Shown piece after piece: positions 24,772-35,164 of a DNA stretch of 64,000 bases. Made by a program: the position numbers and the translations under genes. The stretch spans positions 6,745,501 to 6,809,500 of the forward strand of contig SMMW01000046.1 of the NCBI GenBank assembly GCA_004794655.1, read 5' to 3'. The notes under the pieces are model-generated. The model was not told where the DNA came from, searched no databases, and was given only the letters and a program-made list of their open reading frames with translations. Position 1 is the stretch's first letter. Each line of letters starts with the position of its first letter. The DNA is from Marisa cornuarietis (Eukaryota > Mollusca > Gastropoda > Architaenioglossa > Ampullariidae).

Positions 24772-25610
24772 AGGAGATGTGGATCGATGTAGGCCTACAG
24801 TTAGTGGCTGTTATAAGCAACACCTCCACAACATAACAATTCGATCGCCTACACAATTAGTGTCAGTGCAGCTCAAAATGTGACGTAGCATAGTTCGGTG
24901 AACCGGCCACGGTGCCTTTATCCGACCTGTTCATGGAAGGTATGGAAAGAATCCCCTGACGCAGCTTAAGGTGGTTGTAAAGGACATTCTGAAAAACATG
25001 CCACAACATGGCCAAGTTTTCTCAATTTTCTCCGTCTGTCTCAACCTTCAAACCATCCCTCAAGACGTACTTTATTCATCGGTTTGGATTTCATTAACTG
25101 TTTTCCTTATAATATTATGTTCTTTGTTGACGGTATTTACTTGCACACTAAAGTTTCCAGGAATTTCCGACACACTAATTATTGCATTCGGTCCAGTAAT
25201 AAATAATATATTATTATTTCTGTACGTTTTTGCTCTTTGTTGTTTGTGTAAGAACATTTTCAGAATTATTCCTAAAAGGCTTTTGACTGAGCTTTATTTT
25301 TATCTGGGCTTTCGCCAAAAAGTTCATACAGGGGAGACAGTCTTAACACTTTGCGAAGAGTGTGCGAGTTAATGCTTTGTTCTCATCACACAAAAGAGTA
25401 TCGCCTTACGGACTTGAGCACAATAACAGTTCATAGTCTTTAGTTCTCGCAGAAGCTTTACCGAAGTGGTTTAGCATACTGTATCGTGACTACCTGACGA
25501 CAGAATAACATGTTCACGCCTGTCTTCTGTTTGTACGCGCCGCCGAAAGAGGCACTTTTTGTACTGGGCACACGGGAATGTGTAATAACATTAACAAATA
25601 CAAATATTAA
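22370..25610. other. intergenic, no gene seen
   Basis: AT-rich. Holds a YY1-like CCAAAATGGCGGCGCC at 24,206-24,221 and a GA run at about 24,740-24,765. A hydrophobic open frame at about 24,971-25,372 has no ATG at its start and no similarity I recognise. Confidence 0.5.
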
Positions 25611-25614
25611 AGAT

Positions 25615-26195
25615 TATTCATAGAGTGCCGTTTCCTAATGGCTCACACCGCTTTGCAAAAAAGTACAAATGATCAGCATAAAAACCTGCATAACAAGATT
25701 CTTTATTATCTTAACAACATATACTATCAGTCAAAAAAAAACACACAACACAAGTGCGCCTTCCATCGCTGCTTAAATGTTGACAATGATGATGCATGTT
25801 TCAACTAAAGGGGAAGAGAATTTCAGACAGCTGGGGCAACATAAGCCCACCAAAAAACTTTGAGTTAATCCAGGGGACGGTCAGCAACTTTTGTCTAAAG
25901 GAACGGAACAGCATGAGAAGAAAATAGATGGATAGAGTTGCAGAAAGGCTGGAAGTGTGCTATCAAAATGGCGAAAAGCTAGAGTTGCAATTTCGTACAA
26001 ATGCGAAACTTCACTGGCAACCAAAGAAGTTTCCTAAGCAAAGGTGCTGTGTGATGTGCTCGTGCTTAAATCTACGTATTGTTCTGAACTCTGCAAAAAC
26101 ACGCTCTGATCAGCAGGTAAGCTCTGCACAACAGAGCTGCAATAGTTAAGTCGCAAAGTAACCAATGCATAAATATCGCACATCTGGAATTCATA
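25615..26195 (+). repeat. dispersed repeat of about 580 bp
   Basis: Opens GTGCCGTTTCCTAATGGCTCACACCGCTTTGC, then GGGGAAGAGAATTTCAGACAGCTGGGGC, GGACGGTCAGCAACTTTTG, AAAGGAACGGAACAGC, ATGGATAGAGTTGCAGAAAGGC, and ACAGAGCTGCAATAGTTAAGTCGCAAAGT. I know this motif order from repeats in many marine invertebrate genomes. The open frame inside is incidental. I cannot assign a transposon class. Confidence 0.6.
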
Positions 26196-26199
26196 TCGA

Positions 26200-27180
26200 G
26201 GCTATAGACCGCTTTCACGCCGGTTAAGCCTATAAATTCTGTCCTCTTAGATGCATAATAACTTGGGGTTCATAGGCCATGGTTGCGACGTGACGGCGCC
26301 TGTATGCGGAGCACAGTTTGAACGGCAGTAAATGGGTTACAGCTTCGACATGAAATCGAGTGCTGACGGCTCCGAGCTTATTCTCGAAGTGGGGAATTAA
26401 CGTACTTGACTGTTGTGAGTACAAATTATAGACTCGAGGGTCTACCAGTCAATGGTAGAGAGTTTTCTTTACGTGGCGAATCTGATTTACTGCCACTGCA
26501 ATGTTGAAACCAACGATCGAGTGGCTTTTTCAGGTTGCGAAGCTCGTGTTTTTATTCTCTTTAATGTCCAGTACTTCTGGGAGCTAAGTAATGCATATGA
26601 AATAGAGACGATAAAGAATAATATTTGTAGAAGTCAATTTATCTGGACTAAAGTCAGAACTAAAAAGGTAGTGAGGATAATCAACTATCTCGGTTCTTAG
26701 ATGCTTCATTTAAAAGAGGGAAAATGTATGCAAAGTATTCCCCGTTCTCTCGTGAGAACATTAGCAGTATAAATATATGGACGCTATTAAATATTATTAA
26801 CCGTTCTTGCTGATCGGAGAAAACGACTTAACCAACACCGCTGGTGAGGAAAACATTCGCTAGAAACCGCTTCTAGATTTTGATATTTTTATTTAACCAT
26901 TTGCATTAAAAGGCTTCTAACTTATGGAAGAAGCACACATAACACCCAACACCAGTCACAATAAGAACAATCAACCCAGGTACATATATAAAAAGGACTG
27001 ACAAGAGTAAATGAAAAGACGATAGAAGTGCCTCTTGATGCATGGTTTGAATGCTGAGACAGATGGTGATTGACTAGAAAAAATAGGTGTAGGAGGCCTT
27101 GGAGAAAATCAGATTACACAAGGACAACTTTGTCAAATTAACTTTGTCAGCAGGTGAAACATACCTACCCAGACGCGGCA
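26200..27180. other. intergenic or upstream region of the 27-kb open frame
   Basis: AT-rich. No recognisable feature. May contain the promoter or an upstream exon of the plus-strand gene that follows. Confidence 0.4.
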
Positions 27181-27182
27181 GG

Positions 27183-28712
27183 ATGAAGGAGCATCAGAAA
27201 GGATCACCTGCTGAGCCTCCGCCCTCCACCAACAACCTTCCCCACTTCACGAGCAGCAACCAGTCCCGACATCAGCGCCCCGATGCCAAGCAGTGGGCAG
27301 TAGGGGACGAAGGGTGGCGAGAACCCCTCCCTTCGAGAGGAAGTGACGTCAATCTCCTGGCCAACAGTTTGACGTCATGGCTTCGCCGAAGTGCTTTGCA
27401 GAAGGCATCGGCTTCTGGCGGAAGATTCTCGCTGGGGGGCTCTGCCCATGAGCTAGGGGCGAAACAAGAGGTTTCAGAGACGACCTACGGAAGAACATTC
27501 GCGAAAATGCTGCCCAAGCGAGAGGCTCAGGTGGAGGCTGTGCGCTCCATCCTGAAAAAGAGCTCTGCCAAAAATGCTGCACTAGTTGACCTCTCCGCAA
27601 GTTGCTCCCCTCATCCCGCGAGTCCTCGTCACGATGTCGAAGACGATAGCCTCCATCGAAACGTGTCATCTGATCGATTCGCGCATACGCACGCGGAACC
27701 CAGTCTTCTAGAAAAACATTACGGATCTCAGGATCAAAAGAATGAGTCTGGACTGCTGAGGAGTTCTGGAGGTGATGAGTCAAGCTTGCATCCCTTGAAA
27801 AACGGCGCTTTATGGACGTCCGAACGGCAGGTGAAATTCGTTAAACGAGCGGGAATCTTTCAGCTGGAGGACAGGTACGCTTCCGGAAGGCAAGACTTAC
27901 ACGGCGACGACGCGCCTTTTGCTAAACACCCGGTGGTCGACTTTGAAACGGTCCCCTTACAGACGGCTAGACGCCCGCCAGGCAAGCCCACCGTCACATC
28001 CTCTTCCGATAAAACTAAAAGGTCACAGAGCAGGAAAGGGCTCAAGGTTTCGTGGAAAAATCCTGACATGGCTGTCAGCAAGGAGAACACGGATGATAAA
28101 ATTGAGGCAAACGGACTAGGTGAGAACGACTCCTCTCCAGGGTCGACCTCCGTTACTTGGCAACGGCCACGGTTTAGTGCCGACAGGAGCGAAGTTCCAG
28201 CGATCGGCGTGACGTGGAAGGTGGCCGTGCCTCTGGGGCGGGCCCGTGCACGGGCCTCCCGATCCCCGGAGATGGGGATTATGGGAGGGAGCGCGCGAGC
28301 TGCTGGACCTGCCCGCGAGATAACGAAAGGCAGTGCTGCCTCCGCCCCCTCTCTTCCGCTGTCATCGCCGCCGCTGAAAGAAAACACCATCAGCAGCAGC
28401 CCAGGATTCCTCTCCGACCACCAGCGCGTGTGGCGGAAGCTGTTTCACCGTGACGTACATCCAGTGACGACGGCTATGGAGCGCGAGGGCACATCCGTGT
28501 CCAAGACGAAGTGGCACGCGCCCAGCTCGCACGCGCAGGACTGGCAGCGCCCTCTGGTGCCTGTCTTCCTCCGACCACTGAATGGCGACGTCAGTAGCGG
28601 CTCCAATCCCAGCGTGCAGGTGCACGTGCAATTTTCCAACAAACTTGGCGAGACCGGCGAGACTGCCCAGGCGCTCAGCGACGTCACTGACCGCGTGCCT
28701 CTGTTATTCTGA
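27183..28712 (+). CDS. Unrecognised 509-residue protein with PP1-docking-like motifs
   Basis: One uninterrupted frame in a locally GC-rich stretch amid AT-rich flanks. This start is the first ATG; the open frame reaches back to 27,093, and an upstream splice acceptor is possible, so this could be the last exon of a longer gene. The protein is low in hydrophobic residues and rich in S, R, P and G, looking largely disordered. Counting from this ATG it holds SILK (122-125), RQVKF (215-219) and KVSW (288-291), which fit the SILK and RVxF docking motifs of protein phosphatase 1 regulators, in the usual SILK-then-RVxF order. It also has two KEN tripeptides (300-302, 399-401). No globular domain is seen. 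I do not recognise a family. Length and local composition argue that it is real. Confidence 0.6.
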   Translation: MKEHQKGSPAEPPPSTNNLPHFTSSNQSRHQRPDAKQWAVGDEGWREPLPSRGSDVNLLANSLTSWLRRSALQKASASGGRFSLGGSAHELGAKQEVSETTYGRTFAKMLPKREAQVEAVRSILKKSSAKNAALVDLSASCSPHPASPRHDVEDDSLHRNVSSDRFAHTHAEPSLLEKHYGSQDQKNESGLLRSSGGDESSLHPLKNGALWTSERQVKFVKRAGIFQLEDRYASGRQDLHGDDAPFAKHPVVDFETVPLQTARRPPGKPTVTSSSDKTKRSQSRKGLKVSWKNPDMAVSKENTDDKIEANGLGENDSSPGSTSVTWQRPRFSADRSEVPAIGVTWKVAVPLGRARARASRSPEMGIMGGSARAAGPAREITKGSAASAPSLPLSSPPLKENTISSSPGFLSDHQRVWRKLFHRDVHPVTTAMEREGTSVSKTKWHAPSSHAQDWQRPLVPVFLRPLNGDVSSGSNPSVQVHVQFSNKLGETGETAQALSDVTDRVPLLF

Positions 28713-30790
28713 CCTAGCAAAGTCTGTAACCCTGAAAATAAGAGTTGCCTCCATAAGCAAATATGCGTTCTGCAGCATGCACGTTTGCTGTGTCTGGAAC
28801 CTTTATCCGGTCACGAGTGCACTGCCCTGTACCTACTAACAGTATTCGTCGATAGATGCAATCGAACTGATAATTTCAATACTTTGGAAGACACAGACTG
28901 TTACAATGTTCCTGCGTTTTTGCACCGGGTCCCTGCTTTAGACGGCGCTGATCGACCTCCTTCCCCGACGGTACCGCTGTTCACGCTTAGTTCTCTCTCT
29001 AAGGCCGTCTACTTTACATAAGTGCCCTCTAAAAGCCTGTACCCAAGGCAGTTATGATTATTTACTGAAGGGTACTCTGGCTGTGGACGCGTGGTCATTT
29101 TATTTATAGACTTTGTAGGCGATTTTTTTCATGTTCCACTTAGAGTTACCACACAACAGACGTTTTGGTTTGATCGAGCGCGAGTAGCTTTCCTTGCAGT
29201 GTCAGTGTGTGTGTGTGTGTGTGTGTTGGTGATGGGTATTCTTTGCAATAACCACGGAGGTACATACGATACCACATGCTCCGTGGCCAAACTCGTTGAG
29301 CTTCTGCAATGCTTCACTCATGTACAAAGGCCTTGTTTTGATTATAATATTAAACGGTTTATGTTAGACGATTCGGAGTCTTCTGTCCAACCACGGACGT
29401 CTATACAAGTCCGTGGTCCAGCGGTTCTTCTCCACATCGGCCACCTTGCAAAAGGGAGATCATAATCCACGGGGCAGCTTAAGGTGACGAACCATGATCT
29501 TCTTAAAATGTGTGCCATAACAAATAATTTAATTGTCGCTACCTTGATATTAAACAGGACAACTGCATCGTGTGCTTTTATATTTACTGCTTACTAAGAC
29601 AGGAATGTTTCTTACAAGCCAAAATGTAGTTTCGTTTTGTGTATGCGACAAAGTTATTTGGGTTTTCTTCCCTACCTCTGTCATAAAACAGGTGAACAAC
29701 ACGTTGTTCATCATCAGAATGGTTGTGCGTGAAAAGATGCTGTCTAGATATTTAATAATAAACAAGTTACAGGACAACGGATGTCCAGAGTCTGGTGGTG
29801 GTTTTTTTTTTTAACAGTTCAAGATGTCGGCGTTTAATGATTCAGATCTTTATTCCAGCGAAGCAGTTATTTGTCACCAGTAGACATTACAAATTTACCG
29901 ATGTATTTAGAGTACTGTTTATTCCAAGCCGAAAGAAGAAAACTTCGTGTCAAGTACAGTTTGTGTCGCCATACTTGCACCAGATAAGCAGTCACCACAC
30001 CCGTGGAGAATGGTGACTCCAAGCAGCAGATCACACATGGCACACGCCACAGATCAACGACTCATTACTCTAACTTCAAATCTACATTCTGCGTGCTGAT
30101 AAAGGGGATGGGATGGTGGGGAGGAGTTTTACTCATTCTCTCTCTCTCTCTCTCTCCCTCACCCATTCTCTTGAGAGTTATAGCAGTCGTGTATTGAATT
30201 TGTAGTCTAGAAGTTTGCTGAACATCACTGCGGAAGTATCAGAGGTTGTTCGAGGGCAGCAAAACGTACGTCATAATTAGAAATCTGTGTTATTCATCTA
30301 AAGATAACACTATCGTAATAACAACACTTTTTCGGCCACCTGGCGGCAAAAAATGATGGGAAGACCAAAGACTACTGGACAACCCGGCGCCGAATGATCA
30401 AGACTGATGAAAGCAGTGAATTAAACGCTGGGAAAATTAAGCGTGCCGGCTTAACATAATAGGAATAAATGAACAGGTGTAAGAATAATTTCATTCTTGA
30501 GTTATATAACGGGTATGTGTAGAATCTCTTGTGTATGAGCAGCATGAAGACATCTACCAAGTTAAAACTCTGCATCGGATATTTTGGGTGGAAATTAGTC
30601 CATATATTGTTTTATTAAGTTTCGTATCTCTTCTGAGAATATGTAACAGAAATGATCATGAAATAAGATGGTATAAGGATACAAAATCTCTTCGTCACAT
30701 AAACAAAACTGGGAAAAACTGTACATCATGTACAGCAGGATGTTTTTGTCTTGCACGTATGTTCAGGAAATATAGCTTTAGAAATGTTTC
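28713..30790. other. intergenic or 3' UTR, no gene seen
   Basis: Short open frames only. The first few hundred bases may be 3' UTR of the preceding gene. Confidence 0.5.
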
Positions 30791-30971
30791 TTTGGCTCAG
30801 GCCCGGCCTGAGGTAATTGGAGGCCCTAGGCGAAGTGAATTTGGTGGCCCCAAGTAAAATAGAAAAATAAAAAAAATAAACACCGAAAAAGTCTTGTGCG
30901 AGCCCCCCACCAATCGGAAGCCCTAGGGGGGTGCCTAGTTTGCCTATCCCAAAAGCCGGCCCTGTTTGGCT
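30791..30971. mobile_element. hAT-like MITE, 167 bp, with 7-bp flanking duplication
   Basis: The element runs 30,798-30,964. The left end is CAGGCCCGGCCTGAGG and the right end, reverse-complemented, is CAGGGCCGGCTTTTGG. TTTGGCT flanks both sides (30,791-97 and 30,965-71). The interior has AGGCCCTAGGCGAAG and CCCTAGGGGGG. The CAGGG-type ends fit hAT elements, though those normally duplicate 8 bp. No coding capacity. Confidence 0.7.
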
Positions 30972-31281
30972 GTCTGAATGAATAAATAGGGTGGTTTATT
31001 TGTTATTGTATAGAAAATGCGTCATTGAGTAATGATTTTGCATATGAGGGAGAGTTGGAATTGGGAGTTGTGAGAAATTGGAATTGGGAGAAAACTGGAG
31101 TACTTGGAGAAAATCCCCGTTGTCGGGTAGCATTGGTTGCTACCATCAACGACTTCTAGTCTCTTTAGCATTAAAGATTTATTTAACTACTTATGGATCG
31201 TTTTTACTCGGCTATAATTTTCTATTTCGTGCGCTACATGTGTAGAAGACATGTATCCCTCATCAACCCAGCAATAAACTG

Positions 31282-32065
31282 TTAAATTTCTTTTTCTTTT
31301 TCCATGTTTAATTGTGTCCTAGATACTCTGTTTGGTGTAGACAGCAAACGCCGCTGTGCGGTGTTGATTCCTAGAGCTTCGCATTTAGAAATGTATTTGG
31401 GGGCCTGATTTGTTGTTCTTGTCGGTAGAGCGAACAGGATTCCAGAAAGTGGTGTAATGTTTGGTGCGCTTCCACTTGATAAAAGGGCTGAGGCTTTTAT
31501 GCCAGTCCTCTTGAGTTGGCTATTCAGGCTACTGTGTCCAGTACTCAGGCGCAAGATCAGTGCTTATTCGTGACGTCGGAACTGCTGAGGGGCATCTGTG
31601 TGTAGATTGCTTCTGCCATTTTTGTTATAGAGTATAGAGCAATTGTTTTCCGTTGCTTTATAATTAGTGTGCTTTTTTCCTTCTATAACAGATTTGACAC
31701 TGGCTGCTCTTTACTGTTCCTTTCCTTTGCCAGCTGATCTGCTCTTTTGTATTCTGCAATCCCTGTGTGTCCTGGTGTCCAGTGTAGAACAATCTTGATT
31801 GCTTGAGTCAGCTTGTTGATGTTGTTCATCAGGGGCTGCAATGACTGGGTGAGCTGGCTAGAGGTGAGCATTTGTAGGGTTGAGAGTGAGTCTGTGAAAA
31901 AGACTGCTTTCCTAAGCTTGGCCTGCCGTAGAAGAGTCTTTGTAGTAATCAGGATTTCAGGAGTATATGCACATCTGCCCTTTTGTAGCTGGAGCACAAG
32001 GTGCTGACATAAAGGCTGGTGGCTGGCCAGGGATTTCCGTGTAAAAGACATGTCCGCCACTTTCT
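31282..32065 (-). pseudogene. LINE RNase H domain remnant (I/jockey-type)
   Basis: A frame at 32,060-31,683 contains FTDSLSTLQML and LHWTPGHTGIAEYKRADQLAKE, the catalytic Asp segment and the HxGxxxNE/AD segment of RNase H1-like domains in I-type non-LTR elements. A second frame (31,554-31,282) begins RLSTGHSSLNSQL, matching the region after RNase H in such elements. Start, RT and endonuclease are absent. Confidence 0.82.
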
Positions 32066-32732
32066 TGGTCGTATAAATTAAATTTGATATTTAAAATTTG
32101 AAACTAACTTCTTATCAATCAATTTATCAATAAATAATAGTGGATCTTGAAGAGATACAATAGGAAAAGTCTATAAGGCGAAAATATAAACAGAATCACA
32201 GTGAAAATAAAAATATTTTAGAAGGATGATCAACCAGTTTGTGTGTATTTTCAATTAAAGTATTGACAAAAAATGTAGGTCAACATTTAGATTGATATAT
32301 ATATATATATATGTAAACATAAAGATGAGAATAAAAAGTGTTATTCAATTTTGAAAATATTCCTCTAATGCATTGTAAAAACGGACCTGGAAAAGGGTAT
32401 CCTGAAATAAAACATCTCTGCAGGTTACAAATTACTTATTATATTGTTCCGCTCTTTGCAGCTACATAACAATGTAATATCACAATTTGCCTTAATTTTG
32501 AGTTCTTATGACATCATAAGACATTGGCTATAGCTTGGGTCTATTTCAGTTTTTACCAGCATAATTTTAAGATGCTTCCTTGCTTTTTGAAAGTAAGCCT
32601 TCTTTCTTGCTTCCAATTTATTAATGGTTTCAGGATTTTTTTTGTTTTACTTTTATAACATGCACAGTCCATAGCCTTTTCCTGAACATCCTGAATTTGA
32701 TGAATGTGTCATCACTCAGATGGCCAGATTCT
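32066..32732. other. AT-rich, 3' flank of AK7
   Basis: Probably holds the AK7 3' UTR. No other feature seen. Confidence 0.5.
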
Positions 32733-35164
32733 TCAGTCCGTCTGAGGATTGTGCTGGAAAAGATACTCGGCCTGCAAAACAAAATGTACAGTACTTGGTT
32801 TCTGTTATCTTCTTGCTATGCTATTGTCTTTCTGCATTGGTGACCTTCAAACTATTTCATCACAACTATTTTGCTCCTCACTTCACTAATAGACTGCATA
32901 ATCTGCATGAGTGATTGGATGATAAATATTTTAATTTAAATGCAGAAGAATTTTTTAGCAATTATTGATATTTTGTTAAAAATTCTTTTTTTCTTAATCA
33001 AGACAGTTGATGAAGATGTCTGTTAAAGTATGTAATGTACCCCCAAGTCCCCAAGGCAGTGTACAACAAGCATAACTCACAACGTAATCGATGGGGTCAT
33101 CGGGACGGCTCTTACAGCAGTCAATGAGGGCCTGGGTTAGAGTGGGCATGACATACTGCATCAGATAGTTGCGTAGAGGTATTGACTGAGCCTCCAGAAG
33201 CTCAAATTCTTCCCTCTTCACTTCATTCAAGCGCTGTGACTGGGTGAACAAAAGAGGGTGAAGCGAGTCAATGACCAATGCAGCATCTGCTGCTTACAAC
33301 TGACAATGGTTGTCATCAAGTCCAAAGCCCCATCCCACCCAACAAATTACAAATAGTTCTTCATCTTTAAAGCTTAGAATGCATCCATTACATTTTTACA
33401 CTATACATACATGTTTGCTCTTTCTTTTAAAATTTCACACATTATCGTTAAAGTGCTGACTCAGGCTATCAAGTATTGGGTTGTCGGAAAAGTCATGACG
33501 CATTTTTGAAATACATGGCACTAACTCATTTTTGGAACTACTATAGAGTTATTTGCATCTATGTTATTGCTATGTCATTTGACAGCTGACAGTTCGTGCT
33601 TCATTCTTTTAAAAAAATTAAACGATTTGGTTGAGTTTTGGAGATTTTACAAGTTGATGGAAGACCAAGCTGTGCATTTTTGCCATATTTTACTGTTTTT
33701 CTTCCATAAAGGGAAGAACGTGCATCAGGCATAAAGTTTACGGTCATGCTTTATGCTCTACAAGAACGTCGGTGTTAAAGATGGTTCACAAAGTTCCATA
33801 CTGGTAATTTCAATCTCAAGGACACTCCTCGGTCATGGAGGCTCACCGAGGTTGATGACATCATAATAAAGGCATTGGTCAAGTCAAACCCATGTTACAC
33901 CACACGAGAGATTGCAGAAACGTTGAACATTCATAATTCAAGCGTTTAAGACCACTTCAATAAGCTGGAATATGTAAGCAGGCTCCATATTTGGGTTCCT
34001 CAGGAATTCAAAGACATTCATTTGACAATGCGTTTAAACATCTGCGATATGCTCATTAAGCGTGAGAAAAACCATCCTTTTTTTTTTTTTTTTTTTTGAA
34101 GCCACATAGCTCGCAATGAGAAGTGGCTCGTTTACAACAATTTGGTGTGCAAACGGATGAAACGGTGTTGGTCCCGACTTGATGATTCGCCTAAAACGAT
34201 ATCTAAAAACAGATATTCCTCAGAGGATGGTTATGCTCTCAGTGTGGTGGGATTTTAAAAGTGCCATGTGTTTTCGAGCTCCTACCAAGGAACCAAACAA
34301 TCTGTTTGAACGTGTACTGTCGGCAATTGGACAGTTTGAACGACCCATCATCCAGAAACGTCCAGCGCTTATTAATTGTAAAGGAGTCGTGTTCCATCAC
34401 GACAACGTGAGACCACACACAAGTTTGATCACCCGTCCAAAGTTATTGGAGCTTGGATGGGATGTATTACCACACCCACCATACTCGCCTGACCTAGCGC
34501 CATCAGACTTCGACTTGTTTCGCTCTCTTCAAAACTTCTTGTGCGGTATAACGTTGAATTCAGATGAGGCTGTAAATCAACACCTTGTTCAGTTTTTCGC
34601 TGATAAAGACAGGTCCTTCTACGAACAAGGAATTATGAAGCTCACTGAAAGATGGCAAAAGGTTTTCAAACAAAACGGGCAATGTATCATTGATTGATCT
34701 TCGTTCTTTATATAAATAAATGACTTTTCCGACAACGCATGCAGCGTTTGGTCCCTGCCTACTCACACAGTGGCAGTAGACAGTATTAAAGGGTAAAATT
34801 CTCTGGTTCAGTGGTATGGTTTAGCATCTCTCTTAATGTTGCATTGAGATAAATAGTATGCACAAACAATTAAAGCACTACACCCACATGTTACTCCTAC
34901 TGTGGACATATACCCATACATACCCTTTTACTGTCTTATATGGACACATACCCATCCACACTTGCACAGGCCTTTGAAGCATTGCACCAACCTGTTACTC
35001 TTACTGTGTTACATGGACACATACCCATTCCTCCTGACGACGTTTGCGTTCAGTGGCTTCTTCTGCTTCCTGCCTTTCTTTCTCCTCCTTCTCAGCTTTT
35101 TCTTTTTTTATCCGCTCATCCTCCTCTTGTCTTCTCTGTTCCTCCAGCTCTTCTGGTGTTGGAC
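32733..35164 (-). CDS. AK7: AK7 exons 15-17: charged coiled coil and Dpy-30 motif
   Basis: Exon 15 codes for a Glu/Lys/Arg-rich helix that should form a coiled coil. Exon 16 has [23 protein letters not shown], the Dpy-30 dimerisation motif (about residues 664-707) used for docking to AKAP-type anchors such as radial-spoke proteins. The motif is completed by AEYLF in the 13-codon last exon, which ends TGA at 32,733. The mariner at 33,474 sits in the intron between exons 15 and 16. Confidence 0.93.

Noticed and set aside
24971..25372. 133-codon hydrophobic frame that could look like a membrane protein
   Set aside because: It starts on GTG, lies in AT-rich DNA, has no recognisable family and no splice context. 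Hydrophobic codons are expected from T-rich sequence.
27349..28390. Long minus-strand frames opposite the 27-kb gene
   Set aside because: The plus-strand frame is longer and unbroken; GC-rich coding DNA commonly leaves open antisense frames.
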